Assembly: GCA_001414345.1 (NCBI GenBank)
Contig: LLCB01000011.1
Coordinates: 1 to 64,000 of the forward strand
Source: Hymenoscyphus infarciens
Lineage: Eukaryota; Ascomycota; Leotiomycetes; Helotiales; Helotiaceae
Direction: 5' to 3'
Length of the DNA stretch: 64,000 nt
The notes beneath the pieces were generated by a model. The model had not been told where the DNA came from. It saw only the letters and a list, made by a program, of their open reading frames with translations, and did not search any database. Below, piece after piece: positions 38,056 to 49,263 of the stretch (the first letter of the stretch is position 1; every line of letters begins with the position of its first letter). The position numbers and the translations under genes were made by a program.

Positions 38056-38657
38056 TTTGTTTTATAATTGATATCACTCTTGTTCGATATTTTGTGCCAT
38101 GGGAGTGAAGGAAACATATTGTGTTTGAAGAAGGTGTATAGTGGGTTGATTCTAGCGAAGCATTTAGAATTCTTGGGGGTTCTTTGTATAATTTATTTTT
38201 AGAGGCAACTTCTATTTGGAACGTGAATTGTTTATATGGTGTGTATGAATTGGAACCGAGATTTATAACAGATCAGAAGGAGTTCCACAACTTCCTTTCT
38301 TTCCGTTTCTTTCTTTTCCCAATAAGCCCCTTCATTTCTGATATCCGGACTTTTGATTGTCCGACTTGCTACAGGTACTTATGTATTCATTTAGTCAGCA
38401 CTTGTTTTGGAAACCCAGATGACGCGAGTGCCCCTTCAATGCTTGAATGCCTTTCTATTTTTAGCCATTTGATACATTATTTGTTTGAGTATCCTCGACA
38501 GCGGACAAAAGGAGCCTATGACTGGAGTGTTCCGAGATGAAGTGGTCTGGAAAACTCGTACGACTTTTCGTGTGCTACTTTATTGCTAGGGGTAAGTGTA
38601 ACAAGACGCTTTCGGCAGAATAGTTCGTTGTGCCAAACTTCCTGGGTGTTACCCTAG
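38056..38657. other. 3' flank of the Egh16-like gene up to the first AT-block element
   Basis: About 600 bp of non-coding DNA of normal composition. The frame at 38184-38540 has no support. Confidence 0.5.
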
Positions 38658-38894
38658 CTCGCGGTGGACACGGAAAGTGGCACCATTAATTACTTTATGC
38701 TTGAAGGAGTATCAACGTACCTAAATCGACGTAAACAACATAAAAAGGTTTATATCTCAGGGGAATAGTTAATTAGCAACTGCGCCTCTAGTCGTGTTTT
38801 TATTATATTTTTACGATTAGTTGTTATTAAGTTTTTACGTTGCGATTTTAGTAGAGCCGAAAGTAGTGGTGCCACTTTCCGTGTCCACCGCGAG
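38658..38894. mobile_element. MITE-like element with 29-bp terminal inverted repeats
   Basis: CTCGCGGTGGACACGGAAAG and the bases after it, through GTGGCACCA, are repeated perfectly in inverted orientation at the right end. The flanks read CCTAG on both sides (38653-38657 and 38895-38899), so a 5-bp target duplication is likely; a TA duplication with one extra base is the alternative reading. The interior is AT-rich and non-coding. The ends carry no C-to-T damage, so the element is younger than the mutated DNA beside it or escaped mutation through its small size. Confidence 0.8.
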
Positions 38895-39270
38895 CCTAGA
38901 TACTTTGGAACAATCGGACTTCATTGTCCCAAACCTCTGGGTTAATCTTTCAAATTGTCCCAAGTATTTAGATTAATTACCTCAAATTACCCTAGAAAGC
39001 TGGAACATCCAACTAGAAAGGCAGGTACGAACTTGAGGTATCTACTGCGGCTTTTATTGTCTACTGCTTATTACTTTCTGCGTCGTATACTTTATTCCCC
39101 AAACATCTGATCAACCAACCTTGTTACTGCTTTCTAACAGTAGGTAGTTAGTCTAGTAAGTTGGGATACAAGACTCAACATCTATACGCAGTGTATTCTA
39201 TGAACCTCTAGCTCTTATTTAAGAGTCTATAGAGCTAAGTTTAAATTATAGAGAGTTGTAGTAGTAGAAG

Positions 39271-39291
39271 AAGAGAGAGAGAGAGAGAGAG
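39271..39291. repeat. GA microsatellite
   Basis: An uninterrupted run of alternating G and A of about 20 bases at the left edge of the AT block. Confidence 0.9.
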
Positions 39292-39577
39292 GATTAAGAG
39301 CCTTAGTACGAAAAATTTTCACTCGACTAATAGAATATACTATATACTACTCGATTATAACTAGCTATTCTCTTATATATAGCTTACTAAACACTCTACT
39401 AAAGGTTCCTCGATAGACTTATATATCTCTTAATCGGATTATAGTCTTAGTTAAAGTAGCGTTATACTTTAATCTCTCTTATTAAGGCTTAGAAGACGAA
39501 ATAAAACCTCTATATAATAGGTTATTACGTAGCTAGAGGTTACGTAGGCGATGCCGCTCTTCTAATATAGTAGAATA

Positions 39578-39666
39578 TATAATAGTATAAAATATATACT
39601 ACTACTAAAAAGGTATATAGAAGTGCGTTCGAGATAGAATAATATACGTAAATACTAGGCTCTAGT
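39578..39666 (+). mobile_element. Left fragment of the oldest LTR copy
   Basis: Resembles the first 90 or so bases of the 496-bp LTR described below (start TATAATAGTA, then AGAAGTGCGT). It is cut off at 39666 by a second LTR copy. Its continuation appears at 50063-50296. Confidence 0.6.
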
Positions 39667-39849
39667 TATAATAGTACGAAATATATATAACTATAGTAGA
39701 GGTATATAAGAGTACGTATAGAAGAATGACGTATATAGATACTAGGTATTAATATAGAAGAAAATAATAACTATCCCTCTTCTATACTAAATATAAACGT
39801 CTATATATAAGAGGTTAGAAGCTTCTAAGTTCTAATAATAATAATAACC
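39667..39849 (+). mobile_element. Left half of an older solo LTR
   Basis: Matches the first 183 bases of the 496-bp LTR and ends in TAACC, where the complete element begins. Its other half resumes at 49760. On the left it is preceded by CTAGT (39662-39666), which recurs after the right half (50058-50062), a 5-bp target duplication. Confidence 0.8.
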
Positions 39850-40345
39850 TATAATAGTACGAAATATATATAACTATAGTAGAGGCATATAGAAGTGCGT
39901 ATAATAGAATAACGTATATAGATACTAGACACTAATACGGAAGAAAATAATAACTATCCCTCTACTATACTGAATATGAACGTCTATATATAAGAAGGTC
40001 GGAAGCTTCTAAGTTCTAATAATAATAATAACCGAGCTCTGCCTAATATAGCTAATACTAAATAACAAGAGCTAAAAAGCTAAATATACAACCTCTAAAC
40101 CTTTAGAAAGCTAAATATATAACATCTAACTCTTAATCCCTTCTGTATATGAATGTTAGACATTAATACCTTTAGTACTTCGCTTATATAAGTATCGGTT
40201 ATTCGTAATCTCGGCTCTAGAGGTATTAGAGGTATTAGCACTACTTAGAGGTATTAGTAGTTTTATAAATACCGATAATTTAGAATAGTACTATTATATA
40301 ATAATCTAGCTATTATATAATAATCTAAGATAGTATGCTATTATA
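39850..40345 (+). repeat. Left long terminal repeat (496 bp)
   Basis: Direct copy of 49264-49759 with no length difference and mostly C/T or G/A mismatches. It contains an internal duplicated TATATAATAATCTAG unit near its end. Confidence 0.85.
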
Positions 40346-40933
40346 TTCTCTCTCTTTTAAAAAGACTCGTCTCGAGTCTTCGGTTGTCGATTAGTATAGT
40401 ATCGGGTTAATTAGAGTATTATTTATCTCTTTGTCGTAAAGAATGTAATTTGTCTTACTATTATAGTATCTAGTGGTCGGGGTAGAGTCGGTGGCTAGTA
40501 GTATTATTATTTAAGAGCTGATCGCTCTTTATTTACTACTATACAAGTATGCTATATAATAATAGAATACGAACAGAAGAGAGGCTGATAATTAGCTATT
40601 AAGTAGAAAGCGGTACGCTATTATAGAGTTGTCGTATTCTTACTATTATCGTATGTTATAATAGTAATTATTAAGTAATAAACAATAGTTGTAAAGCAAT
40701 AGCTATTGTTATAAGTAGTATATTAGCAGGCGACTTTTCTCTAATTCTAACTTCTCTTCTTCTTTTCTTTTTATCTAAAATAATATATATATAGTAAGAA
40801 TACCTTCTAATTAAGTATATTCTTATATACTAACTTATCTCTTAGAACATATATATATATTATATATATATATATAAAAGTAAGTTCTTCTCTTCTTAAT
40901 TAGACCTAATTTAGAGCTAATCTAATATAGTAA

Positions 40934-41990
40934 AATGTCTCTTCCATGTCCTTCTAGTACGCTTCTAGCTGTCTACTAAGTCTACTATATTTAGTACCTT
41001 TAGGTAAAATCTTAGAACAGAGATTATATATACGCTTTTAAGAAGCTAAAGTCGAAGAAGTACAAGTACTATATAGAGTAGAATATCGTATATATTCTAG
41101 TAAGTTTAATCTCGAATATATATTAAATCTATTCTAACTTAGATAGTTACTATAGTTTATTAGGAAGGAGTTTAGTAAGCTTTAAAGTAAAAAGGAGAAG
41201 AGGGAGGTTAAGAAGGCTATAAAGGCCTTAGATAAGGTATTAGTTATTACTAGTATAGAGATACTAAAAAATAGTTTAGAGGTATAGTTTACTCTCTTAG
41301 AAGAGACTTAAGCGCTTTACGCTAAAGTTACTATAAGTATCTCTTACTTATCAGAGTAGTTTTAGTTACTAATATTTAATAGTTCTTATACTATACTATA
41401 GAGAGTAGAACCTTTATTTAAACCTAGGTTCAAGTCCTCTTCAAAGCCTATCTAAAGAGTTTATAAGCGTCCTCTCTAAAGCTAGTTATAGGAGGTTGCT
41501 AAGGTAAGAAGCGTCTCTATAAGGAGGAGGTAGTAGAGAAAGAGCTAATTTAGACTTCTTACGCTTAAGAGAGTAGAGAAGAGGATAATAAGTCAAAGGA
41601 AGAAGAGGCTACGGCCTAGAGAGAGTTAGTAGGCCCTATTTCAGTAGTAACTCGGTCTTAGTTCTTTACTTTATTAATATCGAATATTCTTACTAGTTAG
41701 TGTTTTATCTTAGGTTTCTATTATAAGTTCCTTATTAAAGGTGACTAGAATTAGAGAGTATTTAATAGAGTTTTATAAATTAACTCTTTTACCTAATTCT
41801 TGTCTAATTCTTATATATTAAGCTATTTAGAGAGGTGTCGGAGTAGTCCTAGCTCTTCTAGATATTTAGTATAAAAGTCTCTTAGACGATGTAATAAACC
41901 CTGAAAATTATCTATAGAATACTAAGTAGGATCTGAATTATATCTAACCTAGTTTATAGATGTTTATAAAAGAGACTTTATTTCTAATCT
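40934..41990 (+). pseudogene. Possible degraded gag-like remnant in the LTR element
   Basis: An ATG at 40934 (MSLPCPSS...) is followed by a Lys/Arg-rich frame with several TAG/TAA codons, as expected of a mutated coding region. No motif identifies it. It is included because the composition is more protein-like than the surrounding DNA. Confidence 0.25.
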
Positions 41991-42159
41991 TTTAATATTA
42001 AAGTATAAGTATTCGCGTTTGCTAAAAGAGTATAGTCCGATTCTATCTAGTAGGTCGGAAAAAGTTTAAAGCTTAAAAAGTTTAAAAAGTTTAAAGTGGA
42101 GATAGAGGCGAATTCAGAAGAGAGTCAGAAGCGAATATCAAGAGGTAACGTTATAAGTA

Positions 42160-42420
42160 ATAGTAATAACTTAGTTAAGAGCTTACTTTAGAAGCGTACT
42201 AATTCATATCCGATTTAAATTCAAATAAAACATCTAATATACTAGATATAAAAGAAAGTAAGTTTATCTAAACTTAGGTTAGCAAGGACTTAGAGTAAAA
42301 TTAGAAACGAAAAGTCGATAATATTATAGATAGTAATAACTCAGCTAAGAGGTTACTATCCTTTCAAAAGCGTACTAATTCGTATCCAAGTCGAATTCAA
42401 ATAAAAAAAAAAGAACTTCT
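42160..42420. repeat. Tandem duplication of a roughly 172-bp unit
   Basis: Two neighbouring segments, starting near 42160 and 42332, share TAGTAATAACT..AG..AAGAG and AAGCGTACTAATTC. Related sequence recurs near 48095, and in reverse near 60890 and 61640. Confidence 0.65.
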
Positions 42421-42487
42421 AGCTCTACTAGAAGTAAAAGAAAGTAAGAAAGTAACAACTATAAGACTCTATACCAGAGTCAGTTAG

Positions 42488-42804
42488 GTTTCGGCTAGTC
42501 AAAAGCAAGGTTATAGCCGAGTTGTCAAGGTTGAAATTTATTATCTAAGTATCCAAGGATAATAAAAGAGGTAGTTTCAACTAGCTAAAAGCAAAGTTGT
42601 TACCGAATATTAAAAAATGCTATCTAATGTTTAAGACAACAAAAGGAGGAGTTTCAGCTAGTCAAATACAAAGTTATTACCAAAGTTTATTAAATTGTCC
42701 GAGTATCTAGAGATAATAAAAGAAGTGGTTTCAGCTAGTTAAATAAACTTAATGCCGAAGTTGTTAAAGTTAAAATTATTATCCAACGTTTAAGATAATA
42801 AAAG
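42488..42804. repeat. Minisatellite of about 77-86 bp units, four copies
   Basis: Units begin GTTTC-GCTAG at 42488, 42574, 42651 and 42728. They are diverged mainly by C/T and G/A changes. The same units are found in reverse orientation at about 61440-61560 in the second LTR element. Confidence 0.8.
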
Positions 42805-44296
42805 GAAACTCTATCTAAGTAAATAAACTAAATAACTCTCTCCTCTTTTAAGACAACTAATACCCCTAAGTTAATAGATATATAAGTAGATATAATAGTA
42901 GATACTAGAGTTATATAGAAGGACTATTTAATAAAGGATAATCTTAAAGCTTTACTCCTAGATATTCTTAGAGATACTCTTAGAGCTTTCTCTAGAGTAA
43001 CTTCGGTTAAGGCAACTTTGGTATAGAATACTCTAACTTTTAGAGCTATCTATAAGCTAATTTTAGTATAGGATACCCTTATAACTTTAGCGCTACTGCT
43101 TAGAGTAACCTAGTAAGAGTTTTAGAGCTTAGTTAGAGTAATTAAAGTAATATTACTATATTAATAGTTACTAATTAAGGAATAAATAAGTAGAGCTAAT
43201 AATTTAATATACTAAGAGGAGAGATAGTATATACTAATAATACTTAATAAGCTAACCTCTCTCCTTATTAAGAAGTACTATTAATAGATAAAGGAATTAA
43301 TCTAAGAAGGAATCTATTAAGAGGAATATTAGTAGTGAATAATAATAATAAGAATATCCTCTCTTATATATTTAGTATAATTAATAGCCTCTTTCTAGAG
43401 TATAAGAAGTACTTAATATAAATTATATAAGGTATATTTAAGCTAAGAGATCTCTACTACTTAGACGACGACACCTCTCTAATTAATAATAACGAAAGTA
43501 CTATCTCCTTTAATAAAGAAGCTAGTATATTAAATTTTAAAGCGAAGAAGATGTTAAAAGTCTTTAGATCTAATACTACTAAGTAGTCTTATTACTTTCT
43601 AGTGTATATTATATATATAATCTTCTTATTTAGCGGAGGCATTTATATTTAGCTTAATAACTTTAATTATAGAATTATAAGCCTAGCTAAGGATTATACC
43701 TAGATAAAGGTAATCTAATTAGTACTCTTCTAGTAAGAAAAGGTAGTTAATAGAGGTGGATTAAGAGAGGTAGAATTATAAGATATATCTAAAAGTATAA
43801 TTACTTAATACTATTAGATAAGAAGACTAGGCTATAGTAGTAGAGAAGGAGGAAGAGGGGGTTGTTAAAGTTATAATTAGAATAGTAATATCTTTTTATA
43901 GACGTGCTTTAAAGTAAGTAAACTAGGAGGTTATAAAGACCTGAATTATACTTAAATCTATCTATTAAAAGAGAATAATAAGAGTGATAAGAAGAAGATA
44001 AGGAAGAGCTAAGAAGTTAGTATAGAAGAGATAATAGATAAAGACTATAGTAGTACTAATAAAGATCTTTTATTCTAATTTATATCTTCTTATTTATACT
44101 CTTCTACGTCTATTTAATTGAATACTATAGTATTCTTTCTTTTATATAATATATTAAAACTACTACTAGATGTATTACCCTTTCTATTATCTCTTAAAGT
44201 ATAGAAGGTACTATTACTCTAATATCTTAATCAGTTACTCTTAGAAAATATCGATAATATACTTTAATTTAGAGTACTAATTAGATATAAGAGCTT

Positions 44297-44536
44297 CACC
44301 AGGGGGTGTCCGAACTCGTGAGCCAGCGATTTCCCACCAAATTATATGCTAAGAATGCTATAAAGAACAATATTGAAAAAATAAACTAGGCAGGCCTAGA
44401 GATTAGAGTGTATTTAAGGACACTGTTGCTTTAGAGTTCTAATAACAAGTTATAGTGTTGAGGAAAGTAAGTTACAACTTGTTGATTTTTGGTAGGCTTT
44501 TGGCGACTAGCTTACGAGTTCGGACACCCTCTGGTG
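44297..44536. mobile_element. Non-mutated 240-bp inverted-repeat element (MITE-like)
   Basis: The ends are inverted copies: CACCAGGGGGTGTCCGAACT on the left and AGTTCGGACACCCTCTGGTG on the right, with similarity extending to about 45 bp through GAGCCAGCGATTTCCCACC. CTT flanks both sides (44294-44296 and 44537-44539), a possible 3-bp target duplication. Inside are normal CA and TG dinucleotides, while all surrounding DNA is TA-saturated, so it inserted after the mutation of its host element. No coding capacity. Confidence 0.85.
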
Positions 44537-44660
44537 CTTGGAAGTTTTATATATATTAAAGAACCTCTTATTAGCTACTGAATTTAATAAGCTTTTAACT
44601 TTGAAAGTAAGAGATAATTTAAAAGCTAGCTTAATTAAGAAAGTTAATCTATGCTAAGGG

Positions 44661-45970
44661 GCACCTTTTATAGCTTCTTTACTTAGTTTTATACCTAAAC
44701 TAAAGCTTAATAGTAATTAACGTTAAATATACTATTTATTCTACTTTGAAAGTTACTTAATAAATTATTATATATTAGATAAATATATATATTTAAAGTA
44801 TGTCTTCTTTTAAGAGGTATTAGCTATAGTATAAGAAGCTAGTCGAGGGTATATAATACTTAAAAGAGATATATCTAATACTTTTTAAATAGTACTAATT
44901 ATACTATAAATATATTAGCTTTTAGATTTCTAATAGAAAAGGATTTATTATACTTATATAGTACTACTCTTTAGCTTTACTATAGTACTATTTATTTTTA
45001 ATATCTTTGTAAAAGCTCTTAAGTAGATAATATAGTTATACTTAGAGTAGTATATTATAAGCTACTATTTAAATAACGAGTTTATTATATTTAAAGCTGT
45101 TAAAGCTATGTCTTAATTCTTTAAGAAATAAGCTATAGAGTATAAGACTCTTACTTAAATATTAAGTATACTAATTAACGATAAAAAGAGTGCCTAAGAT
45201 ACGCTCTTAGAAGTAATAGAGTACTTAATAGATACTATTACTTTTAGAGCCTCTATACCGTTGGAAAAGCTAGCTAAGATAAAGCTTAAGATATGCTAAT
45301 TTATCGACTATAGGAGTATTACTTATAATAAGCTTAAATCGCTTACTAGCCTCTTATCTTTTTACGCCTCTATAATATAATTAGGCTAAGCCTTTTATTA
45401 TAACTTCTAGATATTTATATATATATAGCTCGACTACGTACCTTATATAGAAAGAAGGCGCCTCTTAAAGAAAGTCTAAGAGAATCTTAGATAGTAGAAT
45501 AAGATATTACTACGGTTTAATAGTATATACTTCTTTAATAATATCTACTTATATATACATCTTTTTTATAATACCTTTATCGAAGGCTTAGAAGCCTTCT
45601 TTTTAGAAGTAGACGATCTAAGATATGTTTAGTAAGAGTATATATATATACTACTAAAAGAATACGCTCTTTAGTTACTCCTTTTAGAGATTAGAAAGAA
45701 CTCTTAATTCAATATAAATATTTTTAAGATTAAGATAGTAAGAGTATTCTTCGAATAATAGAGAGAGGTATAAGTAATAAAGAGAGTAATTATCTATATA
45801 GATAATACTATTATATAGATTAGACTCCTTAAGTAGTCTTTAAGATACCTCTACTAAAATCGCCTCTTATAGACTACTTTATACTTAGCTGTCTAATTTA
45901 ATATTAATATATAATTAGAGTATATACTAGGAGTAGATAATATCTTAGTAGATGTTCTCTTATATAATTT
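44661..45970 (+). pseudogene. Reverse transcriptase / RNase H remnant of the recombinase retroelement
   Basis: One continuous plus-strand frame of about 435 codons, broken only by TAG/TAA codons where Gln or Trp would stand. It reads SLLSFIPKLKLNS, then VQEASRGYIILKRDI, then FIFNIFVKAL, then YYLNNEFIIF near 45064. The last block corresponds to the catalytic YLDDFIIF of DIRS-like polymerases with both aspartates changed to Asn by G-to-A mutation. Further on come LEKLAKIKLKICQFI and LTSLLSFYA, then IIYIDNTII and LGVDNILADVL, which match the RNase H end of such polymerases. No large indels are evident, so the decay is almost purely by point mutation. Confidence 0.75.
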
Positions 45971-46839
45971 ATATAGAATAGTAGTTAATTAGTATCTATA
46001 CTAGTAGTCTCTTAATTTAATAATCTCTCTCTTAATTACCTTGAATATATAAAAGACAAAGTTAAGATATTTAAAATATATATAAAGCTCTTTTATTATA
46101 GCCTTTTACTAAATACTTAGAAGATGTATAGTATATATATACACTCTTTTAAAAGGTTCTAGGTTAAGAGACTCTAGTAACTATAGTTAATAATAACTTT
46201 AGTACTTTATAAGTAGGTTTTAAGAAGAGTATATAATAGGATTAGTTAAGAACTTTTAAAGATAGATTCTATATAAATCAGCCTTTCCACGATTTAATTA
46301 ATATATATAGAGTATAACCTAGATCTAAAGCTATTTAAGTCTCTACTTTTATAATAAATTATAGTAGACGTTCGAGTAATATAGAGCTCTTATAAGAAGA
46401 AGAAGATAGAGCCTTTATTAATACTATAATTACGCTAGATTATCTCTTAAGCTCTAGAGGCTAGGCCTTAAGTCCTACGACTAGAATAGATTAATAGCCT
46501 TAACTTTAAAGCTGCTATAAAGCTAGCTTTTATAGGATTCCTTTATACTATAGAGATTATGTATAAAGACGCTAATTTAGTTAATTATAGAGTATTTACA
46601 TATATACGTCTTTAATAATAGAATGTTACTTTTGCTAAAGAAGACGAATATATAATTATATATCTATAATTAAGTAAATTAGACTACGAGTATATAAAAG
46701 TAAAGATATTAGTATTAGATATAAGATTACCTACCTACTTTATAGTAGTACTTTAAGTGCTATTTACTCTTAATTCTTAACCTTCTATAGTACTACTCTT
46801 TTACTAGAAAAGTAGCTCTTTTATAAGAAACTAATATAT

Positions 46840-47100
46840 TAGCTCTTTATGCTACTGTCTCTAGATAGTTAGCGTTAGTAATAGCATATTATATTTAGAA
46901 TATAGTCTATGTAGAAGTACTATATAATATACTTTTAATAATAGAGTATTAGATATAGATATTTAGATACTTAGAAAGTAGACTTCGAATACTTTTAAGA
47001 GATACTTTACTCTAAGTTATAGGAAGCGATACCTTTTAAATAGATGCTTTTTAATAGATAGAGCTCTCTCTCTCCTAGTCTAGTAGGCTTTAGAAGACCT
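46840..47100 (+). pseudogene. Tyrosine recombinase C-terminal remnant
   Basis: A plus-strand frame reads YSLCRSTIQYTFNN, then VLDIDIQILRKQTS, then FKRYF, with stops only at expected Gln/Trp positions. This follows the pattern HSLRR...DIQ.LGRW.S..FKRYF of tyrosine recombinases: the HxxR box (His and Arg codons changed by C-to-T) and the nucleophilic Tyr. The order after the RT/RNase H remnant supports a DIRS/Ngaro-like element. Weaker similarity may extend upstream to about 46.1 kb. Confidence 0.65.
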
Positions 47101-47250
47101 CTATAGTTGATAGGTAATATATCATCTATTATAACTATGTTATATTGTTATTTATACTACTCGTAGTTCTTTTTACTTTTAAAAAGCCTTATTCTTTCTT
47201 ATATTTATAGTAGCTTCTCTTTAATTAGTTGAGTAACCTCTCTTAAAGTA

Positions 47251-47426
47251 GCTAATAGTACTTACTCTTTTTACTCTTATATTAGTAAGATACTTAAAGA
47301 GCCTTCTAATTAGCTTAAAAAGAAGGTATATAAGAGAGTGTAGAGTAAGATACTAGAAGCTAGCTAGTAAATACAGAAATTCTTAAAATAGCCTTAAATA
47401 CGTATATATAACGAAAAGTAATAAAT
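47251..47426 (+). repeat. Split direct repeat, copy 1 (176 bp)
   Basis: Repeats at 47656-47831 with equal length and only scattered C/T-type differences. It starts GCTAATAGTACTTACTC and lies directly after the recombinase remnant, as the B1 repeat of Ngaro-type elements does. Confidence 0.85.
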
Positions 47427-47469
47427 AGAAAGAGTTTATAGTAAATTAAGGAATTAGCTTATTAAGTAA

Positions 47470-47499
47470 AGAGAAGGTATATATATATATACCTTCTCT
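47470..47499. repeat. Perfect 30-bp palindrome
   Basis: AGAGAAGGTATATAT followed by its exact reverse complement. It lies between the two copies of the 176-bp repeat and could form a cruciform or hairpin at the element end. Confidence 0.9.
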
Positions 47500-47655
47500 T
47501 ATGCCGAGTAACCTCTATTCTACTAATAACACTTCTTATTACTTTTAATGTCTTATTTAGTATTAAGCTCTTTTTTAACTCTACTCTCGTATCCCTTCGT
47601 AATACACTTACTAGGATTAGTTAGTACTTTTTTAGCCTCTTAAATAAGTGCGATA

Positions 47656-47831
47656 GCTAATAGTACTTACTCTTTTTACTCTTATATTAGTAAGATACTT
47701 AGAGAGCCTTCTAATTAGCTTAAAAAGAAGGTATATAAGAGAGTATAGAGTGAGATACTAAAAGCTAGCTAATAAATATAGAAATTCTCAAAATAGCCTC
47801 AAATACGTATATATAACGAAAAGCGATAAAT
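47656..47831 (+). repeat. Split direct repeat, copy 2 (176 bp)
   Basis: Second copy of the repeat above. The two are separated by 229 bp and the element ends here. Confidence 0.85.
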
Positions 47832-48159
47832 TCTATATATAAAAGAACCTTTCTAATTCTAGTATCTCTCTAAGTATAGCTATACTTGAAAAGTAACCTT
47901 TTAAAGTTAGTAAAAGTTTCTTTAGTATATTCTTCTTCTAATTCTACTTCTTTCTCTTTTAACTTCTATCTCTTTTAACCTTTATACCGACGGAGACTTA
48001 GTCTATAACCGTAGTCTTTTTAAATATATACTAGTAGAGGTATTTTTAAAAGAAAAGTTTAAAGTAGAGTTAGATAATATTTAGTTAAGAAACAGCGATA
48101 ACTTAGTTAAGAGCTTACTTCTAAGTTTCATTCTAATAGAAAGCGTATTTTGACTAATT

Positions 48160-48860
48160 TAAGGTTTAGGAAGTAGTGAGAAGTTTATTAGAGGCAGGGG
48201 CTTATAAGCGAAAGAGGTCTAAACATAGGCTTTGAAAAGTAAAGAAGGGTTTGAACGAAGGTTTAAAAGAGGGTTAGATTAGTAAGAGTTTAGAGATAGA
48301 GTATTTTTTAAGTTATTAACTTTATAGTTCGCTTATAATTATGTCTCTTGTTTAATCGATCGTTTTATCCTTTATTTTTATACTACTATCTCGTCTATAT
48401 ATCGTCTATATCTAAGAAGTCTTACTTATCGTTTTATTAAGATCTTCTAAGTCTTAGTATATAGTTACGAATCTAAGAGAGTTTAGAGAGTCTTTTAAAA
48501 AGAGGGGTAGCCCTAGAAGAGGGTTATTAGAAAGTATTAGAGGTAGCTACTTATAGCTAAAAGAGATATAAATTTGAGCTTAGAAGTAGAAGAGAGTTTA
48601 ATCGAGGGTTTAAAAGAGAATTAGATTAGAGAGAGTTAGAAGGTAAAGTATTTTATTAACTTTAAATTATAAGCTTACTTATCCGTCTTTCTAGCTCAGC
48701 TAGCCGATTTCTTATTTCTTAATTCTCTACTTCTAAAGCTTATATAACTAACTATATCTAGTCTATATTTAAAAAGTCCTATTAGTCTCTTTAACTATTA
48801 TTTCGTTAAGATCTTCTAGATCTTAGTAAGCGGGTGTTATTTAAGCGGTTTTTAGAAAGG
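48160..48860. repeat. Diverged tandem repeat of about 360 bp
   Basis: Two successive units, each running from a purine-rich GTTTAAAAGAG-TTAGATTAG segment through TTAACTTTA and TATCGTTT-ATTAAGATCTTCTA to a GGGGTAGCC block. The family recurs in reverse at about 60.4-60.8 kb. Confidence 0.6.
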
Positions 48861-49263
48861 GGGGTAGCCTTGAAAGAGCGTTTAATATCTTATAGTAGAA
48901 CTAGGTTTAATATTTCGAAGATACTAATTTAGAGAGAGAGTAAGATTAGATTTAAAAGCCTTTTAGATAACTATTATAAGTCGACTTATTTACTAAATCT
49001 AGGGTTATTAAGACTCTTAGGAATACTTAGTGTATTCTAATCTCTTAATATATACTAAAATACGATTTTTACTAGCTATCTATATAGATACTAAACCCTA
49101 GTATTACTAGCTATCTAGGTAGTCTCTAATTACCTAGCTATATAAGAATATTATTATAATATTTTAAATTAAGTGTAAATCGACTTCTAAATAAAAAGTA
49201 GTAATAAGCTTGAAAAGAGATATTATTAAGGCTATTACTAGCGAAGAAGAGTTATTATTTTTA

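Larger units (their letters stand above)
42805..47831 (+). mobile_element. Degraded tyrosine-recombinase (DIRS/Ngaro-like) retrotransposon
   Basis: Plus-strand remnants occur in the order reverse transcriptase, RNase H, tyrosine recombinase, followed by a split direct repeat. This is the layout of DIRS/Ngaro-type elements, which integrate by recombinase instead of a DDE integrase. The right edge is fixed at 47831, where the second copy of the 176-bp repeat ends and sequence shared with the second LTR element resumes. The left edge, near 42.8 kb, is where homology to that element stops, and is approximate. The matching left terminal repeat was not found. Confidence 0.65.
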
